14,834 bases of DNA from CAZUFB01 sp048173955 (GTDB taxonomy: Bacteria; Actinomycetota; Coriobacteriia; Coriobacteriales; UMGS124), in NCBI GenBank assembly GCA_048173955.1, contig DBEYOB010000168.1:1-14834 (forward strand). The letters run 5' to 3'. The notes beneath the pieces are model-generated. The model ran no database searches, was not told the DNA's origin, and saw only the letters and a program-made list of their open reading frames with translations. The stretch's first letter is position 1; every line of letters begins with the position of its first letter. The translations under genes were made by a program, and so were the position numbers. Positions 1 through 8,200 of this stretch are shown here, in pieces.

Positions 1-692
1 AGCAGGGACCGGGCGCGCTCGACCGCCTCGCGCCCGCCCCGCACGCGCGGCAGCTCCCAGAGCGCGCGGGCCACCTCGGGGGACGGCGCGCCCTCCCCCG
101 AGAGCAGCTCGTCGAGCCCCACCAGGTCGCACCGATGGAAGAGCACCCGTACCTGGCGGCACCAACCGTCGTCCATGCCGCTGACGGAGAGCAGTGCGTC
201 GAGGGGACGGACCGAGCCGACCGACACGACGCAGTCGCCGACACCCGCCGCTTCGAGGGCGCGCATCATGAGCAGCAGCACCTCGGCATCGGCCGCGCCC
301 CCCTCGTGGTCGATGAGCTCGACGCCCAGCTGGGTGAACTGGCGCGCCTCGCCGCGCAGCGGGTCGCTCTCGCGGAACACGGGCGCGCTGTAGCGCAGCC
401 TCAGGGGCTCCCCGCGCGGCGGAAGGCGCGTGGCCACCATGCGCGCGACGGGCAGCGTGACGTCGGGGCGCAACATGAGGCAGCGACCGTCGCCGTCGAA
501 CAGCCGGAACGTCCCCTCCTCCGCCGCGTCGGACGCCATGAGCAGGTCGCGCGCCTCCAGAACGGGCGTCTCCACGGGAAGGTAGCCCGCCTCGGCGAAG
601 CATGCGCCCACCGCCTGCGCGATTCCCTCGCGCCACAGCGCCTCTTCGGGCAGGACGTCCCTGAACCCGCGCGGCGTAGCCATCGTAGTCAT
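1..692 (-). CDS. hisZ: HisZ, ATP phosphoribosyltransferase regulatory subunit (3' end outside window)
   Basis: HisZ is a catalytically inactive relative of histidyl-tRNA synthetase. It assembles with short-form HisG and confers feedback control on the first step of histidine synthesis in the cytoplasm. The visible 230 residues read MTTMATPRGFRDVLPEE at the N-terminus. They then carry class II synthetase-like motifs: LMLRPDVTLPVARMVATRL, and RYSAPVFRESDPLRGEARQF followed by TQLGVELID. The RPDVTLP form is typical of HisZ; true HisS has RPEGT(A) here and a longer histidine-binding signature. Roughly 100-160 C-terminal residues are missing at the left edge, judging from usual family length. The start at 692 is preceded by GGAAGGGAA at about 8 nt; in-frame ATGs at 683 and 713 are alternatives, but 713 has a poorly placed Shine-Dalgarno. 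The gene diverges from the YerC/HisR-like regulator and probably leads a his gene cluster lying to the left. HisZ is favoured over HisS with fairly high confidence. Confidence 0.85.
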   Translation of the reverse strand, partial: MTTMATPRGFRDVLPEEALWREGIAQAVGACFAEAGYLPVETPVLEARDLLMASDAAEEGTFRLFDGDGRCLMLRPDVTLPVARMVATRLPPRGEPLRLRYSAPVFRESDPLRGEARQFTQLGVELIDHEGGAADAEVLLLMMRALEAAGVGDCVVSVGSVRPLDALLSVSGMDDGWCRQVRVLFHRCDLVGLDELLSGEGAPSPEVARALWELPRVRGGREAVERARSL

Positions 693-735
693 CCGACCGT
701 TCCCTTCCGTCATCCCTCGCGCATATGCGACAATA

Positions 736-759
736 CTTTAGTGCTTTAGTGTACTATAG
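736..759. promoter_or_regulatory. Putative operator: three 8-bp half-sites over the hisZ promoter
   Basis: CTTTAGTG occurs twice in direct tandem (736-743 and 744-751) and is followed by TACTATAG (752-759), whose reverse complement CTATAGTA matches the same half-site at 6 of 8 bases. The last two form an imperfect palindrome with core TAGTGTACTA (747-756). The AT-rich block stands out in a very GC-rich genome and overlaps the hisZ -10 and predicted start site. A binding role for the adjacent TrpR-family regulator is inferred from position and symmetry. Confidence 0.5.
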
Positions 760-775
760 TATTATGAGCCGTCAA
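748..775 (-). promoter_or_regulatory. Probable sigma70-type promoter of hisZ
   Basis: Reading the minus strand, TTGACG (775 to 770) lies 16 nt upstream of TACACT (753 to 748). This predicts a start site near 741 and a leader of about 50 nt before the hisZ ATG at 692. The -35 matches 5 of 6 consensus bases and the -10 matches 4 of 6. The -10 sits inside the repeated half-sites at 736-759, so a protein bound there would block polymerase. Confidence 0.55.
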
Positions 776-909
776 CAGCTTTCCCGCGGCGCCAGCGTTT
801 CACCACAGAAGCGCCCCGGGGAGGTGCATGCCGCAGGGGCGCGCCGAAAGACGCGCGGTGTGTTGAAGCCGTGCACGCGCGGGGCCTTCCGCATGCGTGC
901 AAACCGAAC

Positions 910-929
910 TGTTATACTCTAATGTAGTA
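910..929 (+). promoter_or_regulatory. Extended -10 promoter of the yerC/hisR-like gene with a possible operator
   Basis: TG-T-TATACT (910-918) is a good extended -10 element; no convincing -35 is seen at 16-18 nt, as is common for this promoter type. The start site would fall near 925. TAATGTAGTA (920-929) overlaps it and matches 8 of 10 bases of the TAGTGTACTA core in the hisZ operator, suggesting autoregulation. The resemblance is modest and the match could be chance. Confidence 0.45.
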
Positions 930-966
930 AAGCATCTGTCTTAACCCGTCCGATGCGAGGTGCGCG

Positions 967-1302
967 ATGTCCCCAGCCGACACGAACAGCGTTTCCGCCG
1001 AACTGTCCATGCTGCTCGACGCCATCGTGTCGCTCGATTGCACCGAGGACGCCCACCGCCTGCTGCAGGACCTGTGCACACCGCGCGAGCTCGACGACCT
1101 CTCGCAGCGCCTCGAGGTGGCGCGCATGCTCGACGCCGGCGTGAGCTACGTGCGCATCCAGGCGGCGACCGGCGCCTCCGCCACCACGGTCGCCCGCGTC
1201 GCCCGCTGCCTCAAATATGGGACGGGCGGCTACCGCACCGTGCTCGACAGGCTGCCCGCCTACGAGGACAAGCCGTCGCCGGAGGGCACATCCGAACGCT
1301 AA
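967..1302 (+). CDS. TrpR-family transcriptional regulator, YerC/HisR type
   Basis: This 111-residue, all-helical DNA-binding protein belongs to the YerC/YecD branch of the Trp repressor superfamily. Diagnostic blocks are LCTPRELDDLSQRLEVARML (residues 37-56), the helix-turn-helix GVSYVRIQAATGASATTVAR (about 58-77), and ARCLKYGTGGY (79-89). These closely parallel Bacillus YerC (DLCT..E...LAQRLEVARML and TGAS.ATISRVKRCLNYG). Comparative genomics has linked members of this branch (HisR) to histidine genes in Gram-positive bacteria, and here the gene diverges from hisZ, so a histidine-responsive repressor is the natural inference. GAGG lies 6 nt before the ATG. Upstream N-terminal residues 1-14 are family-variable. 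A second in-frame open stretch upstream (953) lacks a ribosome-binding site. The effector ligand cannot be read from the sequence. Confidence 0.85.
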   Translation: MSPADTNSVSAELSMLLDAIVSLDCTEDAHRLLQDLCTPRELDDLSQRLEVARMLDAGVSYVRIQAATGASATTVARVARCLKYGTGGYRTVLDRLPAYEDKPSPEGTSER

Positions 1303-1386
1303 GAAACGCAGAATCATACGCGAACGTCGGCCAAGGCCTGCTAGTATGCTCCCTCCTGCCGCCGACCCTCGGCGCCCGGCACCGGC

Positions 1387-1413
1387 GCGGCGCCCGAGAG
1401 GCCTCCGCTTTTT
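1387..1413 (+). terminator. Rho-independent terminator after the yerC/hisR-like gene
   Basis: GCGG-C-GCC (1387-1394) pairs with GGC-CT-CCGC (1400-1408) around a CGAGA loop, with a small internal mismatch, and is followed directly by TTTTT (1409-1413). It lies 85 nt past the regulator stop codon and upstream of the dnaE promoter, so it separates the two transcription units. A larger, less regular GC-rich pairing is possible just upstream (about 1365-1400). Confidence 0.6.
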
Positions 1414-1477
1414 GAGTGCCGCCACGCCCCCGCCACCCACTTTGCCCCAAAGCGACCGTATCATCGCCATCGGTTCG

Positions 1478-1486
1478 TGCTATACT
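1478..1486 (+). promoter_or_regulatory. Extended -10 promoter of the dnaE-addB-addA operon
   Basis: TG-C-TATACT (1478-1486) has the extended -10 form. The weak -35 GTATCA (1458-1463) lies at 17-nt spacing. The start site would be near 1493, giving a leader of about 74 nt before the dnaE ATG at 1567. The predicted start falls inside the LexA-type box at 1490-1503. The yerC/hisR-like promoter uses almost the same element (TGnTATACTCT). Confidence 0.55.
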
Positions 1487-1489
1487 CTG

Positions 1490-1503
1490 CGAACATACGT
1501 TCG
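1490..1503. promoter_or_regulatory. LexA (SOS) box overlapping the dnaE start site
   Basis: CGAACATACGTTCG is a perfect match to the Gram-positive and actinobacterial SOS-box consensus CGAAC-N4-GTTCG, with a perfect 5-bp inverted repeat around ATAC. It begins 3 nt after the -10 hexamer, an ideal position for LexA repression. If functional, dnaE and the two repair genes downstream are induced by DNA damage. Confidence 0.75.
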
Positions 1504-1566
1504 TTTTCGTTTCCGTCCGACACCTCCGGACGGGACGCCATCACGTTGGGTGCTGAGGAGGACCAC

Positions 1567-4500
1567 ATGGCGTTTGTGCACCTGCACAACCACACCGAAT
1601 ACTCGATGCTCGACGGCATCACCCGCCTCAGGGACATGGCGGAGCGCGCCTGGAAGCTCGGCATGCCGGCCTGCGCCATCACCGACCACGGCTACATGTA
1701 CGGCTGCGCCCAGTGGTACCTCGAGGCGCGGGCGGCCGGCGCGGGCGACAAGAAGGGTCCCGAATACGGCATCAAGCCCATCATCGGCTGCGAGGTATAC
1801 TTCACGCCCGACTCGACGCTCGCGCGCGACCGCAAGCCCGACCTGTACCACCTGCTCCTGCTCGCCAAGACCAACGAGGGCTACGTCAACCTCATGAACA
1901 TCGTGTCGCAGGCGGCGACGCGCGGGTTCTACTACAAGCCGCGCGTGACGCTCGAGATGCTGCGCGACCACCACGACGGCATCATCGCCACCTCGGCGTG
2001 CATCGCCGGCATCATCCCCCAGTGCCTCGACCGCGGCGACCGCGCGACCGCGCTTGAGTGGGCGAAGACGTTCGGCGGCATCTTCGGGCACGACGACTTC
2101 TACATCGAGCTGCAGAACCAGGGCATCAGCGCCGACTCGGGCCTGTCCCAGATGGAGCTCAACGGCCGCCTCGACGCGCTCGCCAAGGAGCTCGGCCTCA
2201 AGACCGTCGCCACGAACGACTTCCACTACCTGCTCCAGGAGGACGCCCCCGTCCAGGACGCCATGATGTGCATCGGCATGGGCAAGAAGATCGACGACCC
2301 CGACCGCATGCGCTTCAAGAACGACCAGTTCTACATGAAGACCGAGGAGGAGATGCGCGAGGCGCTCGGCATCTACCAGGAGGCGTGCGACAACACGGTC
2401 GAGATTGCCGAGAAGTGCGGCGCGAGGCCCGACCGTCTGATCGACGATACCGTCGGCGTGTTTCTCGACTTCAGCCAGATCATCCTGCCGCGCTACCCCG
2501 GCCTCGACGAGGGGCAGACCCACGAGAGCCAGTTCCGCCGCGACTGCGAGGCGGGCCTGGCGCGCCACTACGGCGCCGACTGGAAGACGGCGCGCCCCGA
2601 CGTGGTCGAACGCTTCGAGTACGAGTACAAGGTCATCTGCGACAAAGGCTTCGCCGCCTACTTCCTCATCGTGGCCGACTACGTCAAGTGGGCCAAGGAG
2701 AACGGCATCGGCGTCGGCCCGGGCCGCGGTTCGGCGGCCGGCGCCATCGTGGCCTACGCGATGGACATCACGGCGTTCGACCCGCTCGAGAACGGCCTCA
2801 TGTTCGAGCGCTTCCTGTCGCCCGAGCGAACCGAGATGCCCGATATCGACATGGACTTCGACGATGAGCGGCGCCTCGAGGTGATCGACTACGTGCGCCG
2901 GCGCTACGGCTCCGACCACGTCACCCACGTCATCACCTACTCGGTGCTCAAGGCGAAGCAGGCCATCAACGACGCGAACCGCGTGCTCGGCCTGCCGGTC
3001 TCGTTCGGCCAGAAGCTCTCCAAGATGATCTCGGCCGCACCCGACACCACGCTCGCAGCCACGATGGGCGAGGACGAGAAGAAGAAGGAGTACTTCTCGC
3101 CCGACTTCGTCCAGGCCTACAAGGAGGACCCCGACGCGAAGCGCGTCATCGACATGGCGCGCGCCCTCGAGGGCCTCACCCGCGGCGAGGGCGTGCACGC
3201 CTGCGCCGTCCTCATCTGCCGCGACCCCGTCAACGAGCACGTGCCTACCAAGCTCGACACCAAGGGCGGCGTCGAGATCACCCAGTACGAAGGCCACATG
3301 GTGGCCGACATGGGCCTGCTCAAGATGGACTTCCTGGGACTGCGCACCCTCACGGTCATCTCGCGCGCCAAGGCGAACATCAAGATGACGGCCGGCATCG
3401 ACATCGACGTCGACGCGATCCCCTTCGACGACCCCAAGATCTTCGAGCTCATGAGCTCGGGCCACACCGCCGGCGTGTTCCAGGTCGAGTCCGGCGGCAT
3501 GACGGCGACCATCAAGAACATGAGGCCGCGCGAGTACAAGCACGTCGTGGCACTCATCGCCCTCTACCGCCCCGGACCTTTGGGCGCAGGCATGGTCGAC
3601 AGCTACATCAACCGCATGAACGGCAAGGAGGAGGCCGTCTCCTACGACCCGCGCCTCGACGACATCCTGGGCGAGACCTACGGCACGATGGTCTACCAGG
3701 AACAGGTCATGCAGATCTCGATGAAGATGAGCGGCTTCTCGGCCGGCGAGAGCGACTCGCGCATCCGCAAGCCGGTGGCCAAGAAAAAGATCAAGCTGCT
3801 CACGAGCACCGTCTTCAAGTGGGAGGACGGCAAGGAGGAGACCACCTACGACCACTGGATGAACGGCGCCGTGGCGAACGGTTACACGCGCGAGATCGCC
3901 CAGAAAATTTGGGACGACGTCCTCGAGTTCGCCTCCTACGCCTTCAACAAGTCGCACTCGGCCGGCTACGCCATCCTCGTCATGCAGACCGCCTGGCTCA
4001 AGGCCCACTACCCGCGCGAGTACATGGCAGCCGTGCTCACCTCCTACACCGGCAAGATGGAAAAGATCGTCCACTACATCTCGGCCTGCCGCTACGACGG
4101 CATCGACGTGCTGCCCCCCGACATCAACGAGTCGGGCAACGAGTTCACGCCCGTGCCCGAGGGCATCAGGTTCGGTCTGGCGGGCATCCGCGGCGTGGGC
4201 GATGGCGTGAGCGACTTCATCGTCGCCGAGCGCCAGGAAAACGGCCCCTTCGAGGACATCTTCGACTTCGTCGACCGCATCGACCTCTCCAAAACCAACC
4301 GCAAAGTCATCGAGTCGCTCATCAAGGCAGGCGCCTTCGACTCGACGGGCTACACGCGCAAGCAGCTCTGCCACCTCGTCTCGAAGGAGAACCCCGAGAA
4401 CATCATCGACGCGGCGACGCGCAAGCAGAAGAACGCCGCCGCCGGCCAGCTCTCGATCTTCGACCTGTTCGACTCGGAGGAGGATGCCGGCTCGGTCAAC

Positions 4501-5232
4501 GACCGCATCCCGCCCGACGGCGTCGAGTGGGAGAGCCGCCTCAAGCTCGCCCAGGAAAAGGAGGTCCTGGGCATCTACGTCTCCGACCACCCCCTGCGCC
4601 CCTACGAGTACGCCCTGTCGCAGGTGCGCGACTTCAGCCTGAACCAGATCGAGGACATGTCCGACGAGGCGTCGGGCAGCTACGTCGTCCCCGAGAAGAA
4701 GATCTTCTCCTGGGCGGGCATGGTCAACGGCATCCAGAAGAAGGTCACCAAGAACGGCGACCAGATGGCGATCTTCACCCTGGCCGACATGGAAGGCGAG
4801 GTCACCTGCGTCTGCTTCCCCAAGGTGTTCGCCAAGAAGGGATCGTGCCTCTACGGCGAGGTCGACTCCATGACCGGCGAGTCGGTGGGCGACGTGTTCG
4901 TGAAGGTGCGCGCCAACCTCGAGCGCTCCGACCGCGGCAACCAGCTCATGGTGGTCGACATCGACACGCTGGCGCTCGACTCGGTCTCCAACCGCCCCAA
5001 GACGTTCGAGGTGCGCATCATGAGCAGCATGCTCAACCAGAGCTTCATCGCCCAGCTGTCGCGCATCTTCGGAAGCTACCCGGGCAACGACAACGTCGAC
5101 CTGCTCGTGGAGGAGGTGTCGGGGCGCACGATGCGCGCCGAGATCCCCGTGCACGTCAACGCCCGCAACGCCGCGCTCGCCGTCGAGGTGACCGACCTGC
5201 TGCGCGGCCAGGGGACGATCGCCGTGGCGTAG
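1567..5232 (+). CDS. dnaE: DNA polymerase III alpha subunit (DnaE, replicative)
   Basis: This is the catalytic subunit of the replicative DNA polymerase, 1221 residues, normal for DnaE1. An N-terminal PHP domain (about 1-275) opens with MAFVHLHNHTEYSMLDG and keeps all nine usual metal ligands: H7, H9, D16, H41, E76, H95, C145, D218 and H220. The polymerase core has PGRGSAAGA, the catalytic pair D426/D428 in PDIDMDF, and the third acid D588 in KMDFLGL. A helix-hairpin-helix lies near 870-885 and a strong sliding-clamp motif, QLSIFDLF, at 961-968. An OB fold follows at about 1040-1110, then a C-terminal tau-binding-like region. After AKKK (about 738-741) there is a short lineage-type insertion (LLTSTVFKWEDGKEETTYD). 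GAGGAGG precedes the chosen ATG; an in-frame ATG at 1477 lies upstream of the predicted transcription start and is rejected. It is first gene of an operon with addB and addA and carries the SOS box. Confidence 0.97.
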   Translation: MAFVHLHNHTEYSMLDGITRLRDMAERAWKLGMPACAITDHGYMYGCAQWYLEARAAGAGDKKGPEYGIKPIIGCEVYFTPDSTLARDRKPDLYHLLLLAKTNEGYVNLMNIVSQAATRGFYYKPRVTLEMLRDHHDGIIATSACIAGIIPQCLDRGDRATALEWAKTFGGIFGHDDFYIELQNQGISADSGLSQMELNGRLDALAKELGLKTVATNDFHYLLQEDAPVQDAMMCIGMGKKIDDPDRMRFKNDQFYMKTEEEMREALGIYQEACDNTVEIAEKCGARPDRLIDDTVGVFLDFSQIILPRYPGLDEGQTHESQFRRDCEAGLARHYGADWKTARPDVVERFEYEYKVICDKGFAAYFLIVADYVKWAKENGIGVGPGRGSAAGAIVAYAMDITAFDPLENGLMFERFLSPERTEMPDIDMDFDDERRLEVIDYVRRRYGSDHVTHVITYSVLKAKQAINDANRVLGLPVSFGQKLSKMISAAPDTTLAATMGEDEKKKEYFSPDFVQAYKEDPDAKRVIDMARALEGLTRGEGVHACAVLICRDPVNEHVPTKLDTKGGVEITQYEGHMVADMGLLKMDFLGLRTLTVISRAKANIKMTAGIDIDVDAIPFDDPKIFELMSSGHTAGVFQVESGGMTATIKNMRPREYKHVVALIALYRPGPLGAGMVDSYINRMNGKEEAVSYDPRLDDILGETYGTMVYQEQVMQISMKMSGFSAGESDSRIRKPVAKKKIKLLTSTVFKWEDGKEETTYDHWMNGAVANGYTREIAQKIWDDVLEFASYAFNKSHSAGYAILVMQTAWLKAHYPREYMAAVLTSYTGKMEKIVHYISACRYDGIDVLPPDINESGNEFTPVPEGIRFGLAGIRGVGDGVSDFIVAERQENGPFEDIFDFVDRIDLSKTNRKVIESLIKAGAFDSTGYTRKQLCHLVSKENPENIIDAATRKQKNAAAGQLSIFDLFDSEEDAGSVNDRIPPDGVEWESRLKLAQEKEVLGIYVSDHPLRPYEYALSQVRDFSLNQIEDMSDEASGSYVVPEKKIFSWAGMVNGIQKKVTKNGDQMAIFTLADMEGEVTCVCFPKVFAKKGSCLYGEVDSMTGESVGDVFVKVRANLERSDRGNQLMVVDIDTLALDSVSNRPKTFEVRIMSSMLNQSFIAQLSRIFGSYPGNDNVDLLVEEVSGRTMRAEIPVHVNARNAALAVEVTDLLRGQGTIAVA

Positions 5233-5256
5233 CGCCGCGGCGAAAGGAGGCGCGCC

Positions 5257-8200
5257 ATGGCCGCCAGACTTCGCATCGTGTCGGTTCCGCACGCCGCCGC
5301 CCAGGCGTCCGCCTGCGACGCGGCGGTCCGCTCGCTGCTCGCGTCGGGCGAACCCGTCGCCCGCATCGCCCCCTCGTCCGCCCGGGCCGCCCTGACCGCG
5401 CGCCGCCTTGCGGACGAGGGGGCGTTCACCCTCGGTGTGCCGTCGACCACGCTCGACCGCTGGGCGCTCGACCGCTGGGCGCTCTACGGCGACGGACGTC
5501 GTCCCGTTACGGGCGCGCAGCGGCGCGCCGCCGTAATGAGGGCGCTCGACACGGCGCGCGCCGCGCATCTCGCGACGGCACTGCCCGGCATGGTCGACTG
5601 CGTCGAAGACGCCGTCCGTACGGGAGCGGGGTCGCCCGCGTTCGAAGGGGCCCTGGAGTCCGGAGTGGCCCGCCTCTCCCCCGCCGAACGGGAGCTGCTC
5701 GACGTGTGCCGGACCTACGGGGCCCTACTCCGCGACGGCGGGCTCCTCGAGGCGGGAAGCGCCATGGCGGGGCTCGCCGCAACCATGGGGGATGCGGGTT
5801 GGGCGCACCTCGTCCTCGAAGGCTTCTCCTCGCTTGGGGACGCAGAGGCGGCGCTCGTCGTCGCGGCGGCGGCGCATCGCGGGGCGACGTTCGTCGCAGA
5901 ACTGGGGGACGGCCCCGCCGGCGAGGCGGCGCGTCTCCTCGCCGGCCGGCTCGAGGCATCTTGCCGGGATGCGGGCGTCGCAGTCGAGCGCGTCGACGAC
6001 GCCGGCGACCCCCATCCGCCTTGGACGAGCGGGGAGATCGCACTCCTCGCCGGGCGCCTGTACCGCGCCGGTGCCCGAAAGCCCATCGAGGCGACCGGCG
6101 ACGTCCGGTTCTGTCTGCCCTCCGGTCGCTACGCCGAGCCAGAGCTCGTCGCGCGCTCGATCGAGGCGCTCCTGCGAGAGGGCATACCCCCGCGCGGCAT
6201 CGCCGTGGCATGCGCCGACCCCCTGGGCATGGCGGACTCGGTGGCGCCGCGCATGCGCGACGGGAGGGGCAGATCGGTCGCGTGCCGCGCCCAGGGCGGC
6301 GTCCCGCTGACGGAAACGGGGCTGGGCCGCCTGGTCGCCGCACTCGTCCCCCTCGTCGAGCGCGAGCACGACCGGGGAAGCGCGCCCGCCCCGGAGCTGC
6401 GCAGCTTTGCCTCGGATGCCGCGCGCAGCCCCCTTTCCGGCATCTCGGTCGAGGACGCGCTCGACCTCGACCGCACCTGGCGCGGCGACCGGACCGCAAG
6501 CGCCCGGTCGATGCTGCGCGACCTGTGCGAGGCGGCGGCGCGCGGTTCGTCGGAGGGGGCGGATCCCCTGCCCGACCGCACGGCGCCGCTCGCGCAGGCG
6601 ATTACGCGGCTGCGCGAGGGCGACCTCTCCGAAGCGTGCGCCCTCCTCGTGGCACCGCTGGGGGGCGACGCCCCCGCAGACCGGCTCGAACGTTCGGCGG
6701 GGGCGCTGCTGGCACGGTATGCCGCCGCCGACCGCTCGCTCAACCCCGAACGCGCCGTCGCCTCTGCGCACCTCTCCCGCCTCGTCTCCGGCTTGAAGGT
6801 GCCGACCTCCTGGGTCTGCGTCTCGCGCGAGGACCTGGCCGCCCAGAGCGGCGCCTCCGTCCTGGAGTCGAATCCCAACGCCGTCGAGTTCTGCACCTAC
6901 GGCCAGCTTTCCGGACGCGCATTCGACGCCGTCGTCGCATGCGACCTGACGGCGGAGGCCGCTTCCGTCGGGGAACGCTCCGACGCGCTCGGGGCGCTGT
7001 TCGACGCACTGGGCGTCCATCGCGGCCCCACGGCCCTCCAAAACCAGAGGCGCCTGCTCATGGACGCCGTCGAAGCCTCTCGCTCGCGCATCGTGTTCGA
7101 ACGCTGCCTTCAGGATCCCGAGGCAAAGGGTCTCCGCCCCTCCGCCCTGTTCGAGGAGGTCGTCGACTGCTACCGCGCCGACCCGACCTCGCTCGAGGAC
7201 CTCGACCGCATCACGGGCCTCCCCCGCGACGGGTCGCTCCCCTCCTCGACGCTGGGCGAGGAGCGGTTCGCCGAGCTGGCGAGCCCGTCGCTGTGGACGC
7301 CGGCAAGCGTGCCGTCCCCGTCCTCGGGCATCCAGCTGCGGCCCGACGTGGCGCGCAGCCTGTATTTGTGCGACGACCACTCATGGACCCCCTCCGACCT
7401 CGAGGTGTACCTGAGCTGTCCGCTGCGGTGGTTCTACGAATGCCGCCTGCCGTCCAAGGGGATCGACGCCGCGTTCGGCCCGCGCGAGATGGGGTCGTTC
7501 TCGCGCAGGGTCCTGCGCACGTTCCACGAAGCCATGGCGAAGCGCGGCACCCCCCGCGTCAGGGGCGGCGACGACCGGCCCGAATGGGAACCCGTGCTCG
7601 ACGCCTGCTTCTCCGAGGCGCTCGAGCAGCGCGCGGGCAGCAACCCGCTCGTGCCCGTGACCCCGCTCGAGCACGAGCGCCTCGAAACCGTGAGGCGCAA
7701 CCTGATCGGATGCATCGAGCGCGACGCGCTCATGCCCGCAGGGTTCGTCCCCACGGACCACGAATGGTCGTTCGGGGACCGAGAGCCCCTCGTCTTCGGC
7801 GGCATCCGCCTGCACGGAACCGTCGACCGCATCGACGAGGACGACGCCGGCCATGCCCTGATCATCGGCTACCGCGGCGCGGTGGGCGACGACTACAACG
7901 CCCCCCGGGCAAAGCGGGGGCAGGATCCCGAGGAGGTCGACCGCCTGCCGCAGCACTGCCAGGCCCTCATCTATGCCGCGGCGCTCCAGCGGCTGCGGCC
8001 GGGAACGCTTGCGGTCGGCGCCCTCTACGTCTCCTACAACCGCGCGCGCGTCAAGGGCTTTCTCGACGGGTCGGCGTCCTGCCTATCGGGATTTGAGCTC
8101 GTCGAGGACGGCATGGTCGGCCGCACGGAAGACGGGAAGAACGGCTTTCAAGACCTGCTGTCCTATCTCGAGCAGGAGGTGGGCGAGGCGATGGACCGCC

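Noticed and set aside
1..692. Histidyl-tRNA synthetase (HisS) instead of HisZ
   Set aside because: The RPDVTLPVAR block and the overall pattern fit HisZ; the HisS RPEGT motif is absent.
1342..1413. Possible small RNA starting after TGCTAGTAT (extended -10) and ending at the terminator
   Set aside because: No -35, no conserved structure beyond the terminator hairpin, and the terminator is explained by the upstream gene.
1480..5568. Very long open frame (1362 codons) on the minus strand opposite dnaE
   Set aside because: Antisense shadow of a GC-rich gene. The product is low-complexity (rich in V, H, D, E, L, G) with no domains, while dnaE on the plus strand has all expected motifs.
3819..8096. 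1425-codon plus-strand frame spanning the dnaE/addB junction
   Set aside because: Arginine/proline/glycine-rich out-of-frame reading typical of +1 frames in high-GC genes; it crosses two well-supported genes.
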